Positions 43,394 to 52,212 of a stretch of DNA of 64,000 nucleotides are shown piece by piece. The notes below the pieces were generated by a model. The model was not told the DNA's origin, searched no databases, and saw only the letters and a program-made list of their open reading frames with translations. A program made the translations under genes and the position numbers. Source of the DNA: JAGNKE01 sp965230245. GTDB lineage: Bacteria; Pseudomonadota; Alphaproteobacteria; Micavibrionales; Micavibrionaceae. The stretch's first letter is position 1. Each line of letters opens with the position of its first letter. Location of the stretch: contig OZ246000.1 of NCBI GenBank assembly GCA_965230245.1, positions 434,001-498,000 on the forward strand, written 5' to 3'.

Positions 43394-44037
43394 CATGATG
43401 CCTCCTTCAAACGCGCATGATGAACAGCATCTGCAATGTCCTGCGTTGCCTTTTTAGGATTATCCGCAGCCGAAATTGCCCGCATCATGGCAACACCATT
43501 CGCGCCGGAATTAATCACCTCATGCGCATTTTCTGCCGTAATACCACCGATCCCGACAACGGGAACAGGCGCCATACCCGCCAGCGCTGCAAATCCCTGC
43601 GCACCCAGAACAGGCTTGCCCTTATCGGTCTTGGTCGGGAAAAACGGCCCAGTACCAAGATAATCAACGATATCCATATCAACAGCCTGAAAATGATCTT
43701 CGGTAAATGCTGTGAGACCAATAATTACATCTGTACCCAATGCTTTGCGCGCGTCAGCAGCACTCATATCACCCTGCCCGATATGCACGCCATCTGCGCC
43801 GATATTTCGGGCAATCTCCACATAGTCATTGATAAGAAAGGGAACATCAAACACCCTGCATAACTCGAGAAGAGTTTCAGCGGACGCCTGAACATCGTGT
43901 AAAGAATTCTCCTTGTCCCGCAACTGTATGAGTGTTGCACCACCTTCAAGTGCCAAACGTGTGACCTCAACAGGACATCGCCCTGAACAAGCCTGTGGGT
44001 CAACAACAAAATAGACCGAAAGATCAAAATTTTTCAT
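43393..44037 (-). CDS. thiE: Thiamine-phosphate synthase
   Basis: ThiE joins the thiazole phosphate with the pyrimidine diphosphate to make thiamine monophosphate. The protein of about 214 residues has the TIM-barrel segments GGATLIQLRDKENS, PFLINDYVEIA, ADGVHIGQGDM, DYLGTGPFFPTKTK-like DYLGTGPFFPTKTDKG and VVGIGGITAENA. ATG at 44037 is chosen, although no good ribosome-binding site is visible; a TTG at 44061 is possible. No thiamine riboswitch could be recognised upstream. Confidence 0.92.
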   Translation of the reverse strand: MKNFDLSVYFVVDPQACSGRCPVEVTRLALEGGATLIQLRDKENSLHDVQASAETLLELCRVFDVPFLINDYVEIARNIGADGVHIGQGDMSAADARKALGTDVIIGLTAFTEDHFQAVDMDIVDYLGTGPFFPTKTDKGKPVLGAQGFAALAGMAPVPVVGIGGITAENAHEVINSGANGVAMMRAISAADNPKKATQDIADAVHHARLKEAS

Positions 44038-44119
44038 GCGGAAAATATACGTCTTTCGCAAGAAAAAGGCGAGTCAACGAAAAGGCAAGGAATTTTAAAG
44101 AAGCATACTCCCCGCGCAA

Positions 44120-44686
44120 CTAGGCCTCGTTTTCCGTTTCAGAAAGAGCAGCCTCTTCAGCCTTTTTTAGAGCCTCGCGCTTATTAATAAAACGAAGACA
44201 CAGGAAAACACCGAAAATCAAAAGAGCAAAACCAATCAGGAAATTCGACCAGAGATACTTCATATGATCGACAATTTCTTCGTCGTAATAGTATTTCGGA
44301 CAGGCAAGCGGATCAGGATAAAGGTTTTTGTCATCAGCATATTTCGCGCGGATAAAGTAAGTTTCTTCTTGATCCTCGTACATATCCTTAAGATGCGTAA
44401 TCCAGAGCCTCTTATTGTCAGGCATATCCCCCTTGTATAGCTTCTGGATCTCAAAAACGGTTACACGCATATCAACAACGGCATGCCCGCGCTTTACGGG
44501 TTTGCCTTCGAAGATGTAATCCATTTCACGAATATATTCACCCAGTTCTTTCTCAGTGACATTGAGTTTGGGATTCCTGTATGGGCAACCGTAGTCATAA
44601 TCCCGGGCAATCAAAACTGACGCATTCAGCACAAAAACGGCTAGAATTGTAAAAAACACCGATGCTCTAAAGAAAGAAATGCTCAT
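44120..44686 (-). CDS. Membrane-anchored or exported orphan, 188 aa
   Basis: The product has an N-terminal hydrophobic segment (FFRASVFFTILAVFVLN), an exterior part with four Cys-like positions including CPYRNPKLN and CPKYYYDEEIV, a C-terminal membrane helix (FLIGFALLIFGVFLCLRF) and a charged cytoplasmic tail. The middle, with YIFEGKPV, VTVFEIQKLYKGD and ETYFIRAKY, distantly recalls the netrin-like/TIMP-type fold of bacterial surface proteins, but this is a weak impression. ATG at 44686 is chosen because the residues before it look non-coding; no clear ribosome-binding site is seen. It lies between sucA and thiE. Confidence 0.5.
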   Translation of the reverse strand: MSISFFRASVFFTILAVFVLNASVLIARDYDYGCPYRNPKLNVTEKELGEYIREMDYIFEGKPVKRGHAVVDMRVTVFEIQKLYKGDMPDNKRLWITHLKDMYEDQEETYFIRAKYADDKNLYPDPLACPKYYYDEEIVDHMKYLWSNFLIGFALLIFGVFLCLRFINKREALKKAEEAALSETENEA

Positions 44687-44819
44687 GAAATTATGAAGAT
44701 TGACCGTTATGTTATTAAAAAAACAAAAAAACCTAGGAATATAACAATACATATTCCTATCAAACTTGTTTATCGATGAAAAGAGTTTTGAAAACCCGAA
44801 ATAACTTCGGACGCCCACA

Positions 44820-47738
44820 CTAAACGGTCAGCGCCTCATCAACAAGCTTGTTCTGCTGCTCTATATGACGCTGCTGCAAACCCGTAGCCGGAGCTGCAGC
44901 CGCTACACGACCAACATATGAAGGACGCTTGCACTTATGCTTCATACCAACCAAAGTCTCTTCAATATGTGACTCGACAAAGCTCCATGCACCCTGATTT
45001 TTCGGCTCTTCCTGACACCAGATCACCTCAGCATTTTTAAACGGCTTCAACTCGGTTGCCAGAGGGTTCCCCGGGAACGGATAAACCTGTTCCAAGCGAA
45101 GGATAGCGATATCATCAATCCCACGATCTCGACGTTCCTGCAGAAGATCATAATAAACTTTACCCGTACAAAGGATAACGCGCTTAACCTTGTCTCCTTT
45201 TACCAGCTTGTCTTTGTCATCATCCCAAAGAACGCGGTGGAAAGAGCTACCGTCTGTAAACTCTTCAGCCCTAGAGACGGCCAGCTTGTGACGCAGCAAT
45301 GATTTCGGAGTCATAACAACTAGAGGCTTACGGAAGTCACGGCACATCTGCCTACGCAAAACATGGAAAAAATTAGCCGGAGTCGTACAATTAACCACTT
45401 GCCAGTTATCCTCGGCAGAAAGCTGCAGGAATCGCTCGAAACGCGCCGAAGAGTGCTCCGGCCCCTGCCCCTCATAACCATGCGGCAACAGCATGACCAA
45501 ACCAGACATGCGCAGCCATTTGCTTTCACCCGAACAAATAAACTGGTCGATAATAACCTGAGCGCCGTTCACAAAATCACCGAATTGCGCTTCCCAAATC
45601 ACCAAAGATTTCGGATCCGCCAGCGTATACCCATACTCAAATCCCAGAACCGCCATTTCAGACAAAGGGCTGTCGTAAATTTCGAATTTTGGCTGGTTTT
45701 CATCGATTGTGCTTAAGGGAATATGCTTCTCTTCGGTCGCCTGATCATACCAGATAGCATGTCTTTGGGAGAATGTCCCGCGCCCGACATCCTGTCCGGT
45801 CATACGCACCGGAAAGCCGTTTTCCAACAATGTCCCAAAGGCGAGGCTTTCGCCCATGGCCCAGTCTATTTTCTCTCCGCTTTCGATCATCGCACGGCGA
45901 TTCTCGACAACGCGTTTCAGCTTTTTATTGATCTCGAAATTTTCCGGAATGGTTGTGAGAACCTTTCCGATCTTCTCGAATTCAGCTTTCGTAATAGCAG
46001 TATCACCGCGTCGGTCATCCCCGTGCGCAACCTTCAGACCGGACCAAGCCCCTTCAAGGAAGTCAGCAGAATTCGGCTTGTAATTGGATGCCGCCTCGAA
46101 TGCATCATCCAATTCAGCGTTGAAATCATCAACAAATTGTTTCGCCTCATCCGCCGTAACGACGTTTTCTTTGGCCAGCTGCTTGGCATAAATCTCACGC
46201 GTTGTCTCCTGCTTGGCAATTTTCTTATACATCAATGGCTGCGTGAAAGCTGGCTCGTCACCTTCATTGTGACCAAAACGACGGTAGCAAACGATATCAA
46301 TCACGACATCCTTCTTGAACTCCTGACGGAACTCTGTCGCGAGACGGGAAACATGCACTACAGCCTCAGGATCATCGCCGTTCACATGGAAAATCGGCGC
46401 TTCCAGCATCTTCGCAACATCCGTCGGATAAGGACCTGAACGCCCGTATTTCGGCATGGTTGTAAAGCCAATCTGGTTATTTATCACAATATGAATCGTA
46501 CCGCCGACGCGATACCCCGGAAGCTCGGAAATCATAAGCGTTTCCGCTGTAACACCCTGCCCTGCGAATGCCGCATCACCGTGCAACAGAAGCGGCAAAA
46601 CCTGTTCGGCTTCGGTGTCTTCTCTTTGCGCCTGTTTTGCACGAACCTTGCCGATCACCACCGGATTCACGAACTCGAGGTGTGACGGGTTTGCCGTCAA
46701 GGACAAGTGAATCGTATTCCCGTCGAAGTCACGGTCACTGGACGTTCCAAGGTGATACTTAACATCCCCTGATCCCAAAACGTCATCAGGCAATGAAGAT
46801 GTTCCCTGAAATTCGGAGAAAATCGCCGTAAAGGATTTACCCATAACATTCGCCAACACATTCAGACGGCCACGGTGCGCCATCCCAAGAACGATCTCTT
46901 TCAGACCAAGCTGCCCGCCGCGTTTCATAATCTGCTCAATAGCAGGAATAAGAGCCTCCCCACCATCAAGACCGAAACGCTTCGTACCGGTATGCTTTTT
47001 ATGAAGATACTGTTCAAACACCTCACCGGCCGTCAAACGCTGTAAAATTGCGCGCTTTCCGTTCACCGTAAATTCGGTCTTGTTATAATGCTCGCGGTTC
47101 TCGATGCGCTCTTGAATCCACTCGCGCTCCTCGGCCTTCGCCATATGCAGATATTCAACCCCGATCGTTCCGCAGTAAATCTGCTTAACCGCATCCAGAA
47201 TTTCGCGCAACGTCGCATATTCAAGGCCCAGAATACCGTTCAGGAAAATCGGACGGTCATAATCCGCCGTCGTAAATCCGTAATAAGAGGGATCAAATTC
47301 AGGACTTACAGTCTTGTCTTTTAATCCTAAAGGATCAAGATTGGAAAGCATGTGCCCGCGGAAACGATAACTTCTGATCAACATCAGCGCGCGCAAGGAA
47401 TCCATAGCCGACTGCTTGGCTTCCTCTGGGCTCGCCTTGGTAGAAGACTGTTTCTTGCGGCTGATCTCCGCAGAGTCCAGATTGAGAAAATCGTTTGCAG
47501 GCTGTTCAGGAACACACCCGAAACCGCGTAACTGCTTGACGTTTTCCTTCGGCGTCCAACTTGCACCCGAAAGTTCTTCCAGCAATTCCGTCTCGCTGTC
47601 ACCCAGCCCCTCAAAGAACTCCTTCCAAGACGTATCAATCTTCGTCGGGTTATTGAGATATTCGCCATAGAGATGCGCGACATACTCCGCGCTCATACCG
47701 GTCAAAAAGGTGAGATCACTGGACTTCGTTTGTGACAT
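44820..47738 (-). CDS. sucA: 2-oxoglutarate dehydrogenase E1
   Basis: E1 decarboxylates 2-oxoglutarate with thiamine diphosphate and passes the succinyl unit to the E2 lipoyl arm. The 972-residue protein, slightly longer than the E. coli form, shows SAEYVAHLYGEYLNNP near the start, MAHRGRLNVLANVMGK, GDAAFAGQGVTAE with HIVINNQIGFTT (thiamine-binding region), RRFGHNEGDEPAFTQP and LLPHGYEGQGPEHSSAR. The start follows GGGAG five bases upstream. The gene is followed by a membrane orphan and thi genes, not directly by sucB. Confidence 0.97.
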   Translation of the reverse strand: MSQTKSSDLTFLTGMSAEYVAHLYGEYLNNPTKIDTSWKEFFEGLGDSETELLEELSGASWTPKENVKQLRGFGCVPEQPANDFLNLDSAEISRKKQSSTKASPEEAKQSAMDSLRALMLIRSYRFRGHMLSNLDPLGLKDKTVSPEFDPSYYGFTTADYDRPIFLNGILGLEYATLREILDAVKQIYCGTIGVEYLHMAKAEEREWIQERIENREHYNKTEFTVNGKRAILQRLTAGEVFEQYLHKKHTGTKRFGLDGGEALIPAIEQIMKRGGQLGLKEIVLGMAHRGRLNVLANVMGKSFTAIFSEFQGTSSLPDDVLGSGDVKYHLGTSSDRDFDGNTIHLSLTANPSHLEFVNPVVIGKVRAKQAQREDTEAEQVLPLLLHGDAAFAGQGVTAETLMISELPGYRVGGTIHIVINNQIGFTTMPKYGRSGPYPTDVAKMLEAPIFHVNGDDPEAVVHVSRLATEFRQEFKKDVVIDIVCYRRFGHNEGDEPAFTQPLMYKKIAKQETTREIYAKQLAKENVVTADEAKQFVDDFNAELDDAFEAASNYKPNSADFLEGAWSGLKVAHGDDRRGDTAITKAEFEKIGKVLTTIPENFEINKKLKRVVENRRAMIESGEKIDWAMGESLAFGTLLENGFPVRMTGQDVGRGTFSQRHAIWYDQATEEKHIPLSTIDENQPKFEIYDSPLSEMAVLGFEYGYTLADPKSLVIWEAQFGDFVNGAQVIIDQFICSGESKWLRMSGLVMLLPHGYEGQGPEHSSARFERFLQLSAEDNWQVVNCTTPANFFHVLRRQMCRDFRKPLVVMTPKSLLRHKLAVSRAEEFTDGSSFHRVLWDDDKDKLVKGDKVKRVILCTGKVYYDLLQERRDRGIDDIAILRLEQVYPFPGNPLATELKPFKNAEVIWCQEEPKNQGAWSFVESHIEETLVGMKHKCKRPSYVGRVAAAAPATGLQQRHIEQQNKLVDEALTV

Positions 47739-47789
47739 GGATGCTCCCGCTACAATTAAGTTAACACCTTGCTTTAAGGTTCATATTAC

Positions 47790-47829
47790 GACATAGCGCA
47801 CCCCACACGCTAGGGCAAGCGTTCTTGCC
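47790..47829 (-). promoter_or_regulatory. Putative sucA promoter with overlapping inverted repeat
   Basis: On the minus strand TTGCCC (47818-47813) and TATGTC (47795-47790) are 17 bases apart. The -35 overlaps a perfect inverted repeat, GGCAAG-CGTT-CTTGCC at 47814-47829, so a symmetric regulator could block or recruit polymerase there. This is inference from sequence symmetry. Confidence 0.4.
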
Positions 47830-47870
47830 GTAAAATCGCCGAAAAACGGATGAAATAGAATGAATTCGGC

Positions 47871-48407
47871 CTAATCAGCCTTGGTCAGCGCCGCTTTGAT
47901 TTTTGAAATAGCAGTATCTTCCGCTGCACTGACGTTCATCGGATGGTTTGCATCGTCATTGGCAAACCCGCCGACAACTTTCTCCATCAAAGCCCCAAAA
48001 AAGCCCTTTTCTTCCTGAACTTGCCCGAACTCGCCGTAGGCCTGTGCAACAGACGTCGCCACTTCCATAATCATCTTCTTATAGTCTTTGAGTTCTTTCT
48101 CAGAAACAACAGGTTTCAGAACCTCAACGACCTTCTCACAATCCGGCGCAATATTGAACGTTCCTTGCGACCATTTTGGCCACATATCTTTTCGGTTCAT
48201 AATTTCCTGAGAAATCTCGATCAAAAACGGTGAGTCTTCATGAATCTTGCCAACCTCGCGAATACACGCCTCAAGCGCACGCATCTCAAGCTCGTCATCC
48301 TGCTCCCCCTCCTCATCTTCGGCATGACTGACATTAATGCCGACGCGGTACGGCAAACTAACGATGAGATCCACATCTTCCGGTGCAAAAGAAGAGAGTT
48401 GTGACAT
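47871..48407 (-). CDS. Acidic orphan protein, paralogue pair copy 2
   Basis: The 178-residue protein shares a clear pattern with its upstream neighbour: FAPEDVDLIVSLPYRVGINV followed by an acidic stretch ending DELEMRALEACI, then helical residues with MWPKWSQGTF and DCEKVVEVLKPVVSEKEL. I do not recognise the family; the all-helical layout with a metal-like acidic patch recalls the TerB/DUF533 shape, but that is a weak impression. It is likely cytoplasmic. It lies just upstream of sucA and has the same direction. Confidence 0.55.
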   Translation of the reverse strand: MSQLSSFAPEDVDLIVSLPYRVGINVSHAEDEEGEQDDELEMRALEACIREVGKIHEDSPFLIEISQEIMNRKDMWPKWSQGTFNIAPDCEKVVEVLKPVVSEKELKDYKKMIMEVATSVAQAYGEFGQVQEEKGFFGALMEKVVGGFANDDANHPMNVSAAEDTAISKIKAALTKAD

Positions 48408-48451
48408 ATTCTTGTCTCCAATTTCCTGAAATATAAAATAAAACGTAAGAC

Positions 48452-49009
48452 TTATATATAAGTCGTATTGAGCGCACTGGCAATGGCACGGAGTGCATTC
48501 CGTTCATCAAGACTGATATTCAAAAACTGATCCCAGTTTTTTACGGCCTTGTTCTGCTCCTCGGCGAGCTTCTTATCCTTCAGCCAGTCACGATAAAGGC
48601 GCCACTTCATAAACAGCGAGAGCTTGTCATACTCACGGAAAGCCATGGCGACCGACTCACCGATTTCAATCAAATGCAATTTAAACGCACTGACTTCTTT
48701 TTCATCAACGGAATCGGAAAGAATATCGATAGCCTTATGACAATCAGTCTCGACGCTATCAATCTGCGCACTCCAATTGTCCCATTTGTCTTTTTTGGTG
48801 ATAGTCTCACTAATGATGTATTGAACGGTCTCGGAACCGAAAACCTCCTGCGCATAACCGCTCAGGATGTTGGCCAAAGCCTGCATCTCTAGCTCGTCCG
48901 ATTCATCACCGCCGGTTTCATCACTTTGACTCACCTTGTAGCCGACCCTGTAAGGCAGGCTGACAAGAAGCTCGCGGTCTTCCGGCACCAAATTATCGAG
49001 AAAACTCAT
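48452..49009 (-). CDS. Acidic orphan protein, paralogue pair copy 1
   Basis: The 185-residue protein aligns with the next gene: LVPEDRELLVSLPYRVGYKV, then an acidic stretch ending DELEMQALANIL, WDNWSAQI, DCHKAIDILSDSVDEKEV and IGESVAMAFREYDKL. The two genes are tandem paralogues 44 bases apart on one strand. An in-frame AAGGA lies 12 bases upstream. No function can be given. They sit between the sucCD terminator and the sucA promoter, so they form a separate unit within the TCA cluster. Confidence 0.55.
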   Translation of the reverse strand: MSFLDNLVPEDRELLVSLPYRVGYKVSQSDETGGDESDELEMQALANILSGYAQEVFGSETVQYIISETITKKDKWDNWSAQIDSVETDCHKAIDILSDSVDEKEVSAFKLHLIEIGESVAMAFREYDKLSLFMKWRLYRDWLKDKKLAEEQNKAVKNWDQFLNISLDERNALRAIASALNTTYI

Positions 49010-49162
49010 ACTGAGCTTAATTCCTTCTTTAAAATCAAGACTATCAACAACTACAAGAATACAATGATTTTATAAATACCACAAAACAGTTTTTTCTAAA
49101 AAGCACAACAGGCATTCGTAATGTAAAAACACAGAAAAACCACCTAAGCATCTGTGAAATAA

Positions 49163-49200
49163 AAAAAGCGCCCTACATGCACCGCAGCAAAGCGCTTTTT
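49163..49200 (-). terminator. Intrinsic terminator of the sucC-sodC-sucD operon
   Basis: AAAAAGCGC (49163-49171) and GCGCTTTTT (49192-49200) form a stem around a 20-base loop, and on the minus strand it is followed by more T residues. It lies 26 bases after the sucD stop. Confidence 0.75.
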
Positions 49201-49225
49201 AATTCTGCTAGAGCAAACTGCCTGA

Positions 49226-50101
49226 TTAGGCAGCCATCGCTTCGACAACGGCCTGACCAAGACCTGCAGGGCTTTCGGATACGACGAACCCTGCGGAACG
49301 CATCGCTTCCATCTTCGCAGGCGCTGTATCATCACCACCGGAAATAATCGCACCGGCATGACCCATACGCTTGCCCGGAGGGGCTGTTGCACCGGCAATA
49401 AAGCCAGCAATCGGCTTCTTCGTCTTAAGACCTTTGTAGAATTCACAAGCTTCCAGCTCAGCCGAACCGCCGATCTCACCGATCATCAGGATGGCTTCTG
49501 TTTCGTCGTCATCCATGAACATCTCGATACAGTCGATAAAGTTCGTACCGTTGACGGGATCGCCGCCAATACCGATACAGGTCGACTGCCCAAGCCCGAC
49601 AGCACCTGTCTGTGCCACCGCTTCATAGGTCAGCGTACCGGAACGGGACACGATACCAACCTTCCCACGTTTGTGGATGTGACCGGGCATAATACCGATC
49701 TTGCACTCATCAGGCGTAATTACACCCGGACAGTTCGGACCGATCAAACGTGTTTTGGAGCCTGACAAGGCGCGCTTAACCTTCACCATATCCAACACTG
49801 GAATACCTTCAGTAATACAGATCGCAAGCTCGATCTCCGCATCAATCGCCTCCAGAATGGCATCGGCAGCAAAAGGCGGCGGCACGTAAATCACGGACGC
49901 GTTACAGCCCGTTTTGTCCTTGGCTTCGGCGACGGTATCGAAAACAGGAAGACCAAGATGATCCTGCCCGCCCTTGCCCGGCGTCACACCGCCGACCATC
50001 TTTGTACCGTAAGCAATCGCCTGCTCACTGTGAAATGTTCCTTGCGAGCCTGTAAAGCCCTGACAAATAACCTTCGTATTTTTATTAACGAGTACTGACA
50101 T
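49226..50101 (-). CDS. sucD: Succinyl-CoA synthetase alpha subunit
   Basis: With SucC this subunit turns succinyl-CoA into succinate while making ATP or GTP. The 291-residue protein has the CoA-binding GFTGSQGTFHSEQAIAYG, the phosphohistidine loop in GHAGAIISGGDDTAPAK near residue 250, and GPNCPGVITPDECKIGIMPG. It is separated from sucC by the sodC gene, an unusual insertion, and ends at a strong terminator. Confidence 0.97.
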   Translation of the reverse strand: MSVLVNKNTKVICQGFTGSQGTFHSEQAIAYGTKMVGGVTPGKGGQDHLGLPVFDTVAEAKDKTGCNASVIYVPPPFAADAILEAIDAEIELAICITEGIPVLDMVKVKRALSGSKTRLIGPNCPGVITPDECKIGIMPGHIHKRGKVGIVSRSGTLTYEAVAQTGAVGLGQSTCIGIGGDPVNGTNFIDCIEMFMDDDETEAILMIGEIGGSAELEACEFYKGLKTKKPIAGFIAGATAPPGKRMGHAGAIISGGDDTAPAKMEAMRSAGFVVSESPAGLGQAVVEAMAA

Positions 50102-50125
50102 TATATTCGCTTCCTTCTCTAAACT

Positions 50126-50659
50126 TTAATTCGCTTTGATAACGCCGCATGCGATGCGCGCACCTGCTCCGCCAATCGGCTGAGTGGTATGGTCATCGGG
50201 GTTTTCGTGGATCATCAATGAAGACCCGTCATCATCCATCAAATCTGCAATATCGACTTGTGGCATAAACAGCTCAAGCGCCGCGCTACCATCCTCGTGG
50301 ACAACCAAATTCGGCAAATCCCCTTTATCGGGCCCCTTCGGATTCAGATAGCCATGCTCTTTAGCATCTGGATTGATATGCCCCGAAGCCGTTGTGAAAT
50401 GCTCGGCATGCTCGCACGTTCCAACACTGTGAATGTGAAAACCATGCTTACCGGGAGGCAACGACCCTTTACTGATACTTAGATCCGCCAAAACACCGAT
50501 TGAGCCTTGCTTGAAAGTAACACTACCGATTGCTTGCCCGTCTTTACCAAGGATTTCCGCACTCGCAGTCGGCATGATGCTTTCTTCCTGATGATCATTT
50601 GCAATGGCAGGCATTGAGATAAGCCCCAATACAACCGCACTTAAAAGTAGCTTTTTCAT
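50126..50659 (-). CDS. sodC: Cu/Zn superoxide dismutase, periplasmic
   Basis: The 177-residue protein has a signal peptide (MKKLLLSAVVLGLISMPAIA) and the SodC fold that dismutates superoxide in the periplasm. Copper ligands are visible as H75 and H77 in HGFHIHS, bridging H94 in SGHINP and H151 in MIHENPDDH. For zinc, H102 and D114 are present, but the position that is His in GPHxGDLPN is Asp111 here (GPDKGDLPN). The disulfide Cys pair is C82 and C171. ATG at 50659 is one base after the sucC stop, so it is co-transcribed with sucC and sucD; AAGG upstream lies inside sucC. Confidence 0.9.
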   Translation of the reverse strand: MKKLLLSAVVLGLISMPAIANDHQEESIMPTASAEILGKDGQAIGSVTFKQGSIGVLADLSISKGSLPPGKHGFHIHSVGTCEHAEHFTTASGHINPDAKEHGYLNPKGPDKGDLPNLVVHEDGSAALELFMPQVDIADLMDDDGSSLMIHENPDDHTTQPIGGAGARIACGVIKAN

Positions 50660-50660
50660 G

Positions 50661-51863
50661 TTACGCCGCCTTACTTGCTTTTTTGGTGGCTTCAACAACT
50701 TTCTTGGCCGCATCGTCGAGATTATCCGCGGAGATAATCGGCAAACCGGAATTTGCCATCAACTCTTTACCTTTCTCGACGTTCGTCCCTTCAAGACGAA
50801 CGACCAGCGGCACTTTCAGATCAACCTCCTTCGCGGCGGCAATCACGCCCTGCGCAATAACGTCACACTTCATAATTCCGCCAAAGATATTCACCAGAAT
50901 GCCCTTAACGTTCGGATCGGACAGAATGATTTTAAACGCAACCGTCACACGCTCGGCCGTTGCGCCGCCGCCCACATCCAAAAAGTTCGCAGGCTCCCCG
51001 CCATGCAGCTTGATAATATCCATCGTTGACATCGCAAGACCAGCACCGTTCACCATACAGCCGATGTTCCCGTCCAGACGCACATAAGACAGCTCGTTAT
51101 CCGCAGCAATCTTCTCGTTCTCGTCTTCCTCGGACTCATCGCGCATCGCATAGACTTCTTTTTGGCGATAGAGAGCATTAGGATCGAAGTTCATCTTCGC
51201 ATCCAGCGCCATGATCTCGTTACCGACCAAAATCATCGGGTTGATCTCGACAATCGACGCATCCAGCTCAATAAACGCCTTATAAAGATTGGCAAAAAAC
51301 TTCGTGGCCGACTTGACCTGTGCGCCTTTCAGCCCAAGACCGAAAGCCAGTCTGCGACAGTGGAAACCGGAAATACCGCTCGCCGGATCAACGGACACCT
51401 TGATGATTTTTTCGGGGGTCTCTTCGGCCACTTCCTCAATATCCATACCGCCTTCGGAAGAAACCATAAACGTCACGCGGCTTGTCGAACGATCCAAAAC
51501 AACGGAGCAGTAATATTCTTTTTCGATGTCCACACCATCCGTTACATAAAGACGCTGAACCTCTTTACCTTCGGGACCGGTTTGCTTCGTGACAAGCGTC
51601 TTGCCGTACATAGCTTCTGCCGCATCACGAACTTCATCAACTGTCTTACAAAGACGAACACCGCCCTTGCCTTCAGGATTGTCTGTAAAATGACCCGCAC
51701 CACGACCACCGGCGTGAATCTGTGCTTTAACGACATAAAGGTCTGTGTCCATGGATTCGGCGGCTTTAACGGCCTCTTCCACATTCATGGCAGGAATTCC
51801 GTCCGGCACTGCCACACCGTATTTTTTCAAAAGCTCTTTCGCTTGATATTCATGGATATTCAT
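50661..51863 (-). CDS. sucC: Succinyl-CoA synthetase beta subunit
   Basis: The 400-residue protein has the ATP-grasp fold that binds nucleotide and closes the succinyl-CoA synthetase site. It starts MNIHEYQAKELLKKYGVAVP and shows KAQIHAGGRGAGHF near 45-58, EINPMILVGNEIMALDAKMN and GIMKCDVIAQGVIAAA. An alpha-proteobacterial gene order would place sucD directly after it; here sodC intervenes. The start is supported by GGAGAGAGAATTA upstream. Confidence 0.97.
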   Translation of the reverse strand: MNIHEYQAKELLKKYGVAVPDGIPAMNVEEAVKAAESMDTDLYVVKAQIHAGGRGAGHFTDNPEGKGGVRLCKTVDEVRDAAEAMYGKTLVTKQTGPEGKEVQRLYVTDGVDIEKEYYCSVVLDRSTSRVTFMVSSEGGMDIEEVAEETPEKIIKVSVDPASGISGFHCRRLAFGLGLKGAQVKSATKFFANLYKAFIELDASIVEINPMILVGNEIMALDAKMNFDPNALYRQKEVYAMRDESEEDENEKIAADNELSYVRLDGNIGCMVNGAGLAMSTMDIIKLHGGEPANFLDVGGGATAERVTVAFKIILSDPNVKGILVNIFGGIMKCDVIAQGVIAAAKEVDLKVPLVVRLEGTNVEKGKELMANSGLPIISADNLDDAAKKVVEATKKASKAA

Positions 51864-52212
51864 TAATTCTCTCTCCGTCTAGGGTCTAGAGCGAAACGCC
51901 TTAAAACCAAGGCCTACTGTAAAATTAATGAGGTTGTAACATCATGCTATCTATTTGAAAACAGCTAAAATGAAAGTTTTTCATATTTTAACCGCCGAAA
52001 ACCACCAACGAACATGTCCATAAGATTGTCCTCTAAAACCACATATATTTTGACAAATCCATGGAATTTCACCTAAAATGTGGGCTAAGTGTGCAAGTAT
52101 TGAGACTATGTTTTGTGGGAAAACGCATGATTCAGTAGTTTTGCTGGGGTCATAAGCATAAAACATATAGATTAAGACATATTATAAAAAGCGGTATTAA
52201 AGGATTTAAATT
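51864..52212. other. Divergent intergenic region between sucC and the 825-aa gene
   Basis: The gap is AT-rich and holds a consensus-like plus-strand promoter at 52050-52079 and, presumably, the sucC promoter on the other strand, for which no convincing -35/-10 pair could be chosen. A minus-strand frame of 61 codons at 51981-52166 lacks a ribosome-binding site and coding bias and is not called. Confidence 0.5.
52050..52079 (+). promoter_or_regulatory. Putative promoter of the coiled-coil gene
   Basis: TTGACA (52050-52055) and TAAAAT (52074-52079) are 18 bases apart. A leader of about 125 bases would precede the ATG at 52213. Confidence 0.5.

Noticed and set aside
44038..44119. Thiamine riboswitch before thiE
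   Set aside because: The conserved CTGAGA-like element and typical paired arms were not found in the gap before thiE.
51981..52166. Minus-strand frame of 61 codons between sucC and the 825-aa gene
   Set aside because: No ribosome-binding site, no coding-like composition, and it overlaps the putative promoter of the opposite gene.
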